From a virus: 64,000 nucleotides of DNA. The stretch spans positions 25,419-89,418 of the IMG/VR virus record IMGVR_UViG_3300042526_000097, one strand, 5' to 3'. This document shows positions 8,970 to 20,000 of this stretch, in pieces; the first letter of the stretch is position 1, and each line of letters begins with the position of its first letter. Under the pieces are notes generated by a model. The model worked only from the letters and a program-made list of their open reading frames with translations, was not told the DNA's origin and did not search any database. The position numbers and the translations under genes are program-made.

Positions 8970-11126
8970 ATGGGACTGTACGACAACTATAAAGTAAACC
9001 TATCTAATACTGTTAGACCTTTTGCAGGGTCTGTAGTCCCTGAGCTAAGAGAGATGAAGAAAGACATGGACACTGCTTCCTATAAAACTCTTGACCTCAA
9101 CATGTCCACTCAAGATTTATTAGCTACTACTCCAACATTAGATATAGATAAGGATGCTTACAATCAAGTAAGTTCAGAAGCTTTAGGAAAGATTGATGCA
9201 ATATCTCAAAGTGGGGAACTAGCTAGATCTTTACCTGATGCTCTTGCTGTAGCACATCAAACTGCAAGAAAATTAAACTCACTTGCAAAACGTCAAAAGG
9301 AGATGGAAGATTATGAATCAAAGTTAACTACTATGACTCCAGATGTACGAGAGTATCTAGTAGCTGAAACTAAAAGACAAAATGGACCTGCTCAGTTTGA
9401 TAGTAGAACACAAAGAGCTAACCCGATAGTTCCTGTTATGCCGGCCAAACAGATTAAAGATGATGAGATGGTTCGTCAAGCTGTAATTTCAATAGTAAGA
9501 TCTAAAGCGTGGTCAGTAACTGATAGTGATATGAATAGTATAACTCAAGACAAAGCAACAGGCAAATATACTGTAAAGACTAGTAATGGAATACAAGAGA
9601 TATCTGCTAAGGACTTAATAGAAACAGTTGATAAGGCCTTAGTAAATAGTAAAGAGTGGCAAGCTTCTTTAGAGCAGGATGCCAAAGCAGAGTCTTATGG
9701 AGTTCATAAGAACCTATCAGAAGAACAAGCAAAGCAAGAGATTGACAACCCAACTTTAGGGTATGCCAAACGTGCTCAAGATATATTTTTAAAAGGCGGT
9801 GTTACAGCTAAGCAGGCTTTAGAAATAGCTGGTTCAGAAAAGATTAAGATGGACAAGATAACTAATCTTAAGACTTATGCATCTGGGGCAGCTTCAAGAG
9901 AAGTTAGTGAAAGTAAAATGACTGGTACTATAGAGAAAGATGGTACTAGTGCTGCAGCAGCAAAGAGTAAAGAAACTTCTTATCTTGTAGGACTTAATTT
10001 AGGTATAACAGCAGCTAGTACAACTGCCCAAAAAACTAGTGCGGAAATTAGTAAAACTGCAAATCAATATCAGGCAGATATAGATAATACAAATAATGAA
10101 CTTGCTGTAGCTATAAAGAATTCTAAGCTACCTGGAAATGTTGGTATAGATGCACAAGCTGAAGTTGAAACTTTAAATAGAAAATTAAACGACTTAGCAG
10201 CTAGCAAAGCAATAGCAGAATCTGCTAATGCTGTTATACTAGATCAAGAAGCTAGAAGACTTAAAGGTAAATCTTGGGATGAACTTAATACTGCTAATAT
10301 GAATACAGCTTTAAAGAACATAAGTAGAGTAATAGGAAACCCTGAAGAGGCTAAGAAATTGACAACTGCTTTAATGAATGGGCAAGCAATACGTAGTGAA
10401 CTAGATCCAAAGAGACCGTTTGCAGGAACTACCTTGACAGTAGGTAACAAAAAATACGATGTTGAAACTACAACAAAAATAGATAAGGCTTTTAGAGCTG
10501 TTAGTAGTGATATATCAGATGTTTTAGATGCAGCAAGTAATAAAAAAGCAGCTCCTGATAATTCTAATACTATGTCTGTTCCAATTATAGGTACTATTAA
10601 AACTGCAATAGAAACTCAACTTCCTAATCTAACTTTATATGATGCTAGTAATATTAACAATGTGACTAAAGACAACTTAAACATAGATTGGAGTACAGCT
10701 CGGGTTACAAATTACATACCTAAACTAAAAAGAATACAAATTGTAACAGATAAAAAAGTGTTTTTAGCTGATGTAAGTAATATGTCACAGCTTAGAGATC
10801 AAATAGCAGATGACATGCTTTCTACTTCAAGCCCTCAAGTAAGACAAGTTGGTTTAAACCTAAAACTTAATAATACTGAAGCTTATGAAAAGGCATTTAA
10901 AGTAGGTAGTACAGTTATATACAAACACCCTGCTACAGGAGATGACCTTCTAATTAGTGGCAATAATTATGGTATAAAAAGAACAGCTAATAATACCTAT
11001 GTATTTGTAAATCAAAAAACTGGTAAACCTGAAAAGATTATATATAGCAAGGCTAGTGAACCTAAGATGAACTTTCAATTTGCTGAGATTGAGAACATGC
11101 TCAATAACATGATACCAAAAAACTAA
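8970..11126 (+). CDS. Putative virion cargo protein, largely helical
   Basis: A 718-residue protein, predominantly helical with long Ala/Lys/Asp-rich stretches and no catalytic motif I can recognise. The middle third (nt ~9990-10600) has more A-rich codon use than the flanks. It lies between two other virion-type proteins with only two to ten bases between genes. I do not recognise the family; an internal virion protein ejected with the polymerase complex is the likely role from context. Confidence 0.45.
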   Translation: MGLYDNYKVNLSNTVRPFAGSVVPELREMKKDMDTASYKTLDLNMSTQDLLATTPTLDIDKDAYNQVSSEALGKIDAISQSGELARSLPDALAVAHQTARKLNSLAKRQKEMEDYESKLTTMTPDVREYLVAETKRQNGPAQFDSRTQRANPIVPVMPAKQIKDDEMVRQAVISIVRSKAWSVTDSDMNSITQDKATGKYTVKTSNGIQEISAKDLIETVDKALVNSKEWQASLEQDAKAESYGVHKNLSEEQAKQEIDNPTLGYAKRAQDIFLKGGVTAKQALEIAGSEKIKMDKITNLKTYASGAASREVSESKMTGTIEKDGTSAAAAKSKETSYLVGLNLGITAASTTAQKTSAEISKTANQYQADIDNTNNELAVAIKNSKLPGNVGIDAQAEVETLNRKLNDLAASKAIAESANAVILDQEARRLKGKSWDELNTANMNTALKNISRVIGNPEEAKKLTTALMNGQAIRSELDPKRPFAGTTLTVGNKKYDVETTTKIDKAFRAVSSDISDVLDAASNKKAAPDNSNTMSVPIIGTIKTAIETQLPNLTLYDASNINNVTKDNLNIDWSTARVTNYIPKLKRIQIVTDKKVFLADVSNMSQLRDQIADDMLSTSSPQVRQVGLNLKLNNTEAYEKAFKVGSTVIYKHPATGDDLLISGNNYGIKRTANNTYVFVNQKTGKPEKIIYSKASEPKMNFQFAEIENMLNNMIPKN

Positions 11127-11136
11127 CTTGTAACTA

Positions 11137-14100
11137 ATGGCACTAGACCCTACAGACTTATATGATGAAAACTTAGGAGCTGGAGATAATCCAGATCCTA
11201 ATACTGCACCCCCACCGCCTAGTAAAAAGGGGTCTATAGATTTTAGTGATATCTATGCTCCAGCAGCTCCTTATCAAGGGGGAGATATATCTCAAAGACA
11301 AGCTGTTGACTATACAGGTTATTTACCTTATGGTCTAATGGAAGCTGAAGGTAGAAACCCTGAGTTAGAAAGAGGTGAGGCTCAACCTATGTATGAGAAG
11401 TTTGGTAATGCGGCTATGCAGACTGCTGTTAAGTTTGGTACTCAGTTAGTTGATATGGCCGGTGGACTTACTTCTTTAGCTACTCAGTGGGGAGACAATA
11501 GGGACTATCAGAATGGTTTTACTAAAGCAGCTGATGAGACTAATGCTTGGTTAGAAAAGAACTTTCCATTATATAGAAGTACTGAAGGTACATTTGGTTT
11601 AACAGATGCTTCTTGGTGGTTATCCAATACTGCAGGACTAGCAGCTTCTGTAGGGGGTTTTGCAATAGGTGGTATGGGTATAACAAGTCTATTTGGAGCT
11701 ATAGGTAAGTCGGTAGGATTAAGTGCCAGATTAGCTAGTGGATTAGTACAAGCAGGTGCAGACTTAGGTACTGCCTCTAAGATAGTTGGTACCGGAGCAG
11801 AAGTCCTAACAGCTGGGACATTAGCCTATGCTGAAGGAGCTATGTCTGGTAGAGTAGTATACAATCAAGTCTACAATGCAAGGATAGCAGCAGGGGATAG
11901 TGAAGAAACTGCTAAGCACATGGCTGCACAATCAGCTGCTACTACAGTTCAATTAAATACTATAGTCAATACAGGTATGAACATGATTGGTGGTATGGGT
12001 ATGTTCTTTAACCATGAGAAGGATGCTGTTTATAGAGTAGGTAGAAATGTACTTAAAGCAACTGAAGGTCAAACAGAGAAAGAGGCTGTTGAGGCTATAG
12101 GTAAGATGAAAGCAAGTGACTTTGCTACAGAACTAGGAACTAACATGACTCCTACAGGAAGAGTTGAGCACATACTCAAACATACCCGTGAAGCAGTTGC
12201 AGAAGGTGTAGAAGAGATGACCAATCAATTCGCTGAACAAGTAGGTACTGAAGAGGGTAAGAAAGGAAAGACTCATGGATTCCTAGAACAACTTAGCCAA
12301 CTAGACAACTACTTTAAGTATACAATGAATGAAGAAGGGGCACTTAACTTTGTAATGGGAGCTCTAGCCGGTCCTATACAGAATGCAGTTGCTTCTCACA
12401 TACCAATGCACAGAGTAGAGACTGGTAGTTATAGAACTGATCCAGTTACAAAAGAGTTAGTTGACAAAGATGGTAAGCCTGTACAGAATGCAAAAGATGC
12501 AGCTAAGGAATACTATGAGAATGGTAAAAGACTAACCTCTGCTAAGAGGAATAGAATAATAACTGAACAAGACTTTGAAGGTGTTAAGAATAGAATAGTA
12601 GAAGATCTTAAATACATTGGAGATCAGAAGGAACAACTGGCAGAAGCTACCAAGAATGGAGACATTAAAAAAGCAGATGAGATACGTGGTAACATCTTCA
12701 GTCTTATGAATCGTAATGCTGTACAGAATGGTATGTCTGCAAACTTAAAAGAATCCTATAGGTCCATAGCTGCCTTAGACAATACCAAGACTGATACACA
12801 AGAACTAACTGAAAAGTTAGAAGATGCTGCTAAGTCTAGAGAAGAAGTAAAAGCTCAAGGGGGTGATACTACTGAGTTAGATGCTGAGATAACTCAACTA
12901 CAAGATGCTGTAAATAAATCCAAGAATCAAACATCGGCAATGATGTTAGGGTTTGCAGGTAAAGTTGGTGATATGTCTTATAAAGATAAGGCTGAAAAAG
13001 CAATGAAAGACCTGGACAACCTACAGTCTCTTTATGATAAGACTTTTGCCAAGTTTGGTATGGACAAGGACCATGGTAACTCTGAAGAGAAACATGTGGC
13101 AGACTTTATCTATCAGCTAGCTGCTGACAAGTATTTAACTCAATCAGCATTAGAAGATGCTAGAGCAGAACTAGGTAAAGAAGACAAAGACTCTGAACCT
13201 AGTATAGATATAAATCTAATGCTAGACTCTTATGCTGCGGCACATAAAGCATTAAGAGACAGAGCTCGTATACTTAGAAATGCACCACAAAGAGTTATTA
13301 ATTATAATAAAATAATTGAGGAGTTAAACAGATTGTCTAATGAACCTCCTAGCTTAGCTAGAGATATGAGGTATGAAGAAATCCTAAATCAGTTTGGGGT
13401 CACTATGACTATGGAAGGTGAGTCAGGAGAAACTGCAGGAGAAAGACTCAAAAGTTCATTAGAAAAAATGGGGAATAAGTTAGAAACTACTATTCAGTCC
13501 GCCTTACAACAAAACCTAGATGACCCTGAATTCCAAGAGTGGAAAAAGTCTCATCCTAATGACACATTAGAAGACTATATTAAGCATGTGAATAAAAACA
13601 TGACTGACTCTATTTATCAACAACAATTAACTGATACCGTTGGAGAGTTAGAAGATAAGATAGGGGCCCTAGACGAAGTCTATACTAATACTACTTCTCC
13701 TAAAGGTCTAGAGAAGTTAATGAGAAACTCTGCTAACTTCTATAAAGAACTGAGTAAGAAGTATGAGACTTTACAAAAAGCTTCTCAAACTAAAAGAAGA
13801 GAAGCATTAGTCAATGAGTCTGAGAAACAAGCCTACAATAGAAAGGTACGTAAAAGACTTAGAGACATGTACATGAAGAAGATAGATGCATTAAAAGTAA
13901 GTGTAACTAGTCTTAATGCTGAACTGCAAAGATTGGCCCAAGAATTAATAGACAATCCTGAGAAAGCAATCTACATTGTAGACAATATTCAAATCTTAAG
14001 GGACAAGATAAACTTAATGACTCAGGACATTACTAACTATACTGAGTATATTAATAGTCTACAAGATTCACTAGTTGCACCTGCCCCTCCTTCACAGGCT

Positions 14101-17046
14101 ACATCAACAAATCAAGCTCCAGGACCTGGGGCACCCCCACCACCTAACACAACTCCACCACCACCAGGTCAAGCACCTCCCCCTCCTGCTGATGGATCTA
14201 CCACACCGCCTCCTTCTAATCCACCTCCTCCATCTAATCCTGTAGCTGATGCTGCTACTGCATGGCAAGAGACTTATGCTAGGATTGTAACCCCTGATAT
14301 AGAAGCTGAAGTAAGTAGAATTCTAGGAGATGCAAAGGCTAACGGCTCTTATAGCTTAGGGGCTTTTATACCTACTGGACTATCACAAGAAGAGAGCTCT
14401 CAGTTAATGCTTGCTTTTAAGAACTTTCAAGAAGCTATGGGTGTAGTTATGCAAGAGGTAGCTAGTACAGTAGGACAGGCTCAAGCTGCAATGGCAGTTA
14501 CACCTGACCAAGATACTACTATAGACCCACTCTTTGCAAACTTACAAGAGAACTACTTAGAGCCTAACATGGAGAAAACTGTCTTACCTGATCCACAGAA
14601 TAAACAAGGTGGAGTAAGAGGTAAGAAGCAAACATCTCCTCATGACTCAGGGGCTAGTAAGAGTACATTATACTTTAGACAAACAGATGCTAGTGGAAAG
14701 ATAACAGCTGTAAGCACAGACCAATGGTCCAATGGAGATAGTAGAGTAGTAAGACATGATCAGCTAACTCCAGGAACTGAAGTCACAGTAGCTATTGATA
14801 CTGCATACAATGGTACTAGAAAGAACTACAATCAAACAGCTACAGCTAATCCTAAGGCCCCTGGAGAAATACCATTAAGGTTTGAAGATTTCCTAGATGA
14901 TGCTACTGGTAAGTTAAAAACTGATAGAGAGAGTATAGAGAATGTCCCTATAAGCCTTACTCCTAAAGGCAGTACTACTCCTGCTCAATGGCTTCATGCA
15001 GTTCCTTGGGTAGAAGAGAAAGACCCTAAAGGTACAGGGGAAGATAGGTTCTTTAATGTGGCATCACCTGATCCAAGCATTCCAGTACAGTCTATAGTTG
15101 ATGAAGAATCAAGAGCTTTATTCGAACTAAGAAGAGCTATAGTTGAGGCATACAATAGAGGAGTAACTGAATTGACTACTACAGTATCTGATAAAGGTCC
15201 TGGCAGTTTTGTACTTACAAAGAATGATATACTAGCCTCTAACCTTAAAGAGACTAACATGCAAGGGGGAAAGACTAAAACTACAGTAGTCCCACTATCT
15301 CTTGTAAAAGAAGGTAACTTAACAGGTATAGATGGTAGACCTGAGATAACTAGTAAGGTAACAGGACTAGAATCTTTTATGGATAACAGGCTAGTAGCCT
15401 TAGTACGTATGGCTAATGGTTCAAGGGTCCCAGTACCTTTGGCCGGTAAGAAGTTAGCAGATACAGACAGAGTAGCTTGGCAGACCTTTAATAGAGTTAC
15501 TCAACTGTTTCTAAACTCTTCTAAACCTACAGAACAGAATACAGAAGAGATCCAAGAACTTAAAGCTCGTACAGGCTTTGATGTATCTACAAGAGATGGA
15601 TATAGAAACTTCATACTACAATACTTTACTTACTTCAATAACCCGGGGTCTACTGCAACAGGAGCTAGATTCATATTTGAAAATGATGTCCTCAAGGTAT
15701 CATTAAGAACTACTGAGGGTAGTGTGGAAGAGTATCTAATCAATACAGATGAAGATGGAGAGTTGACTACAGATGCTACTAAAGGGTTGACAAGATTGTT
15801 TGCCAACCGTTATAGGAATGTACAGTACACTAATTCCAAGACAGGAATGAAAGGACTTAATAGTGAAGAGAAGTTTGTAGAACCTATCTACTACCCTGGT
15901 CCAGATGGAGAGATGAGTTGGAGCTACAGAACCTATGACTTAGGATACAATGAGTTCATATCTACTTATGCCACTACCAATATACAACCTATAAACATGT
16001 CTGATGGAGGAGTAACCTATACAGATGAGAACGGTGTAGAGCAGCAAGGATTATTCTATGGGTCTAACCCAGTAATCAAGTATGACTTCAAAAAGATACT
16101 AGAGTCTACTAAGATACCTAACCCGGATACAACCCTAGCAGTTGATGTGGTTGCCTCAGATGCTACAATCACTACTGCACAACAAGCAGCTATGAATTCC
16201 TTGTCTAGTATCCTTGAAGAGAATCTACCTGAAGAAATAAGACCAGGTGTAACAGAGGTGTTTGAGTCTAATCCTGAACTAGCTTCTATTGGTACACAAG
16301 AAGAGTATTCTCAGTATCTTAATACTATATTTCCTGATAGTAAAGTAAAGGATATTGTTTACAGAGGTGAAAACGAGAAACAATATAAAGGAGAAAAAGA
16401 GTACCATTATTCTCCAATAAAAGATGCAACTATTGGATATGGGAATAGTCATGCTGCATTGCTCAATACTATTAACCCTTTTGAAGCAAAAATTCAAAGA
16501 GATACTCAAAATAAAATACCTAATGAATTTGATTCAGTATTAAATTATAATCCTAAAACTATTGATTTATCAATGGTTAAAATGTCAGATAGATTTGATT
16601 TCTTTGAAAAAAAGTACCCTAGAAAAGAAGAAGAAACTGATAGAGAGTATAATAATAGAAGAAGAGCATTTGCTGTAAATGGGGTATTTAATGAAGAATA
16701 CCTTAAAGGAAATGAACATGGTATAGTTCATTCAACTATAGGGAATGTTTTACCAGAAATTAAAGTATCTAAACCAGAACAAATACACATATTAGGAAGT
16801 AAACAAGATATAGAAGGATTTAAAGAGTTTGTGAGTAAAGGACAACCTGTGGCAAAAACAGTCAGCAATTCTGTAGGTACTCAGTCCAAAGCAGCTGAAA
16901 GTTTGGACAGTCTGCAGAACTTACTTAACTTTACACCACAATCCGAAAGGAATGGGAAGACTGCTCAGGAGGTTCTGGACTACCTTAAGGTTGCTCAGAT
17001 ATCACATTTACCTGAAGGGTACAACCCATTCAAGCGGTGTAGCTAA
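11137..17046 (+). CDS. Giant virion protein with hydrophobic segment, proline linker and ADP-ribosyltransferase-like C-terminus
   Basis: A 1969-residue protein. Residues ~163-240 are hydrophobic and glycine-rich (WWLSNTAGLAASVGG onward), fit for membrane insertion. Residues ~450-970 are coiled coil. Residues ~998-1035 are a Pro-rich linker with PPPP runs. Residues ~1733-1900 start with DIVYRGENEKQYKG, followed by YHYSPIKDATIGYGNSH and NTINPFEAKI; this order resembles the R...YST...-type ADP-ribosyltransferase fold of polyvalent phage proteins, though the motifs are divergent. That stretch (nt ~16320-16830) is more A-rich than its surroundings, suggesting a swapped-in domain. It is followed after two bases by the 5487-aa polymerase gene, so it is probably co-packaged and injected. 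Confidence 0.5.
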   Translation: MALDPTDLYDENLGAGDNPDPNTAPPPPSKKGSIDFSDIYAPAAPYQGGDISQRQAVDYTGYLPYGLMEAEGRNPELERGEAQPMYEKFGNAAMQTAVKFGTQLVDMAGGLTSLATQWGDNRDYQNGFTKAADETNAWLEKNFPLYRSTEGTFGLTDASWWLSNTAGLAASVGGFAIGGMGITSLFGAIGKSVGLSARLASGLVQAGADLGTASKIVGTGAEVLTAGTLAYAEGAMSGRVVYNQVYNARIAAGDSEETAKHMAAQSAATTVQLNTIVNTGMNMIGGMGMFFNHEKDAVYRVGRNVLKATEGQTEKEAVEAIGKMKASDFATELGTNMTPTGRVEHILKHTREAVAEGVEEMTNQFAEQVGTEEGKKGKTHGFLEQLSQLDNYFKYTMNEEGALNFVMGALAGPIQNAVASHIPMHRVETGSYRTDPVTKELVDKDGKPVQNAKDAAKEYYENGKRLTSAKRNRIITEQDFEGVKNRIVEDLKYIGDQKEQLAEATKNGDIKKADEIRGNIFSLMNRNAVQNGMSANLKESYRSIAALDNTKTDTQELTEKLEDAAKSREEVKAQGGDTTELDAEITQLQDAVNKSKNQTSAMMLGFAGKVGDMSYKDKAEKAMKDLDNLQSLYDKTFAKFGMDKDHGNSEEKHVADFIYQLAADKYLTQSALEDARAELGKEDKDSEPSIDINLMLDSYAAAHKALRDRARILRNAPQRVINYNKIIEELNRLSNEPPSLARDMRYEEILNQFGVTMTMEGESGETAGERLKSSLEKMGNKLETTIQSALQQNLDDPEFQEWKKSHPNDTLEDYIKHVNKNMTDSIYQQQLTDTVGELEDKIGALDEVYTNTTSPKGLEKLMRNSANFYKELSKKYETLQKASQTKRREALVNESEKQAYNRKVRKRLRDMYMKKIDALKVSVTSLNAELQRLAQELIDNPEKAIYIVDNIQILRDKINLMTQDITNYTEYINSLQDSLVAPAPPSQATSTNQAPGPGAPPPPNTTPPPPGQAPPPPADGSTTPPPSNPPPPSNPVADAATAWQETYARIVTPDIEAEVSRILGDAKANGSYSLGAFIPTGLSQEESSQLMLAFKNFQEAMGVVMQEVASTVGQAQAAMAVTPDQDTTIDPLFANLQENYLEPNMEKTVLPDPQNKQGGVRGKKQTSPHDSGASKSTLYFRQTDASGKITAVSTDQWSNGDSRVVRHDQLTPGTEVTVAIDTAYNGTRKNYNQTATANPKAPGEIPLRFEDFLDDATGKLKTDRESIENVPISLTPKGSTTPAQWLHAVPWVEEKDPKGTGEDRFFNVASPDPSIPVQSIVDEESRALFELRRAIVEAYNRGVTELTTTVSDKGPGSFVLTKNDILASNLKETNMQGGKTKTTVVPLSLVKEGNLTGIDGRPEITSKVTGLESFMDNRLVALVRMANGSRVPVPLAGKKLADTDRVAWQTFNRVTQLFLNSSKPTEQNTEEIQELKARTGFDVSTRDGYRNFILQYFTYFNNPGSTATGARFIFENDVLKVSLRTTEGSVEEYLINTDEDGELTTDATKGLTRLFANRYRNVQYTNSKTGMKGLNSEEKFVEPIYYPGPDGEMSWSYRTYDLGYNEFISTYATTNIQPINMSDGGVTYTDENGVEQQGLFYGSNPVIKYDFKKILESTKIPNPDTTLAVDVVASDATITTAQQAAMNSLSSILEENLPEEIRPGVTEVFESNPELASIGTQEEYSQYLNTIFPDSKVKDIVYRGENEKQYKGEKEYHYSPIKDATIGYGNSHAALLNTINPFEAKIQRDTQNKIPNEFDSVLNYNPKTIDLSMVKMSDRFDFFEKKYPRKEEETDREYNNRRRAFAVNGVFNEEYLKGNEHGIVHSTIGNVLPEIKVSKPEQIHILGSKQDIEGFKEFVSKGQPVAKTVSNSVGTQSKAAESLDSLQNLLNFTPQSERNGKTAQEVLDYLKVAQISHLPEGYNPFKRCS

Positions 17047-17048
17047 CT

Positions 17049-20000
17049 ATGAGTTGTTATACTTCCCCTATTACTGGCCAACCTTCTGTGTTGGCTCAGT
17101 TGCTTGACACTAACTACGGTCCAATGAAAAGAGACCGTATTATGTCTTACATATACTCTGACCAGTTCCTTAAAGAACATGGAGACTTCAGAAGTCCTAT
17201 TACCAAGATACCATTAGACAGTATAGGGAAAGAGCCTAGCTTTGAGTGGGTACAGTCTTTGATAATAAACAAGCAAGACAGAACTACAGGTCTAAATGAA
17301 TTAAGTCAAAACCTTTTGGGCTTTCTAGATAAGTTAAATGTATCTACAGAGTTTAGAAGTGAATTACAAAGTGTCTCTGGATATAATGCTGCTTCATTAA
17401 CAGACTTACTGTACAAAACTGTACTAGTAAGAAATGATTATAAGAACCCAGGTTTAGTTAAAGAAACAGCTTATGTAGCCTATTCTTTTTTAGGTAAGAA
17501 GAACAAGATTAGAACTGATCTTATTAACAGTATTGAAAACTTTAAAAACTATCCAGAGCTATACCAAAAATATAAAGCAGCTAATGGCAGGTTATCAGAC
17601 TATAAAATAAAAGAACTTATTGTAATTGACTACTTAGCTGATGCAATACAAAATGATTTTAAACATCCTAAGGACAGTTACATAAATAGAGAAGCTGAGT
17701 ACTGGCAGTTAAAGTCTGATTCTAAAATAGGTAGAGCTTTAGAGATATTACTTATAAAGTTTAAAAACTTCATTACAAACTTATTCAATGTAAAGTTATC
17801 TGAACAAGAGTTAGATGCCCTAGTATCAGACTTAGCCCATGACATACTTACTAAAAACTTTCGAAAGTTTGGTAGTGAGTTATCAGCAAAAGACCAGTTA
17901 ACTAACTATGAAGACACAGTAGCAAAAGACCCAGTTGCAGGTAATATTATAGATAAGTTTACTGATAAATTAAAACTAGTACTTACTGGGAGTTTATCGG
18001 CCAGATCACAAGGAACTTTCTACAGAAGCACAGAAGAAAACTTACATGACCTAGATTTTACGTACCAAGGAGGTAATGACCCTCAAGTATCTAAGTTCAT
18101 ACTAGATGTATACAGGAAATCTTCCTTAATGCCTTATGCAGATCGGCCTGCTTTCTTAAAGAAAAAGAGTACAGAACTTTTAAAAAGATTTCAAAACCAC
18201 CCAGTTCTTTTAGGCATTAAACAAGAATTCCCAGATTTTAAGATAGAGAATGCCTTTATGAATAAGTCTGATAGGTTTACTATTTCAGGTAGCATTGGAG
18301 AGCATGTTATAGATTTATTCTTTACACTTGATACTGATGTAGATTCTCATACACCTATGTTTCAAGACTGGGAAGCTACCTTTATTCAAAAGATAATAAT
18401 GGGTAGACGTAAAGACATTAAAGACTTTGCCAACTTTATACCTTTCTTTACAACTCAAGGAAAAATAGCTCAAACAAAAGGATTTAGACACTTTACATTT
18501 AAACCTATACTTAATAACCTAGAAGAATTAAGTCCTGAGATAGAAGAACAACTGCCTAGTGCAGAAGTTACCTTTGAGATGTTGAACCCTCAACAAAAAC
18601 AGGCTTATAACAACACTATTAACTTCTTAAGCTCTCCTGAACAGTTACGTACTTTGTCAGGGTATGCAGGTACTGGTAAAACAACTCTTACTAAATTCAT
18701 TGTAGCAGATTTAAAAAGAAAAGGCATAAACTTTAAACTAGCTTCACCTACTCATAGGGCTAAAGAAGTATTACAGTCAAGTACAAATGAACCTGCTATG
18801 ACTGTAGCAAAGTTACTAGGATTAGGACCTGCTACAGAATTAGAAGACTTTAACTTGGTAGATAAGATATTTCAACCTGCTAGACCTGATGCAATGCCTT
18901 CAGGTGGTATAGTTATTATTGATGAAGCAAGTATGATCAATGATGACCTATTTGACTATCTTACTTCTTTAGCTGCTAGAAAGGGTTCTAAGATATTATT
19001 CATAGGAGATGATGCCCAGTTAAAGCCGGTTAAACAGAGAACTATATCTAAAGTATTTTCAGTTGAAGGCCAAGATAAGTTAACTGAAGTGATGAGAACA
19101 TCTAATGGTAATCCCATGCCTTCTGTAGTTCTTCAACCTATTAGAGATAATCAGAATTCTACTAGGGATATGTTTCCTCACACTACAATGTTAAGTCCTT
19201 TTGGTGAGGGTATTGAATTTACAAAAGATGTTGATAGCTTTTTAGAAAAGTTAAGTGTTAGTGTAAAGGAAATGGTAAATTCGGGTAACCTTATGGCAGT
19301 TAGAGCTGCAGCCTATACCAATAAAGAAGTGGCTAACCTTAATAGCTACATCAGAGCAAAGATGTTTGGATTTGGTGCACCCAAGTTTGTAGAAGGTGAA
19401 CTGATGATGATGTATGAGAATAGATTTTTTAGTGGGGGAGATTGGGTATTACCTAATGGGATGGACTTACTAGTTAGTAAAGTTAGCAGAATAGAAAATA
19501 AAAAGATTAAAAACCCTATTACTAATGAGTATATTATTCTATCTGGTTTTGAGTTAGATCTTCAAGGTGCTAAAGAAAAAGAGTTTAGAGAAACTGTATT
19601 TGTACCAGACACTGTACCAAAAGAGTATTTAATTGCTTTAAATGAACTTAAAGATAGAGCTATAAAAGCTTACAGTGCTGCAGATCGAGCAGCAGCTTGG
19701 AAGGATTTCTTTTCATTTGATGAGAAAGTATTTAGTATAAACCCATACTACTTGTATAATGATAACGTACTAGCCTCTCCTGATGATTTTATTAATTTAC
19801 TTAGACAAAACAACCCATCTCTAAGTTCTAAAGAAATTGAAAAGATATTAAATCAACATAAGTTCAAAGACAGAACTTTTAACTATGGCTATGCTTTTAC
19901 TATCCATAAAAGTCAGGGAGGTACTTATGATGAAGTGTTTGTAAATGAAGATGACGTAGATATTGCTAGTTCTTTTACTAACCCTGACTGGCAGATGATT

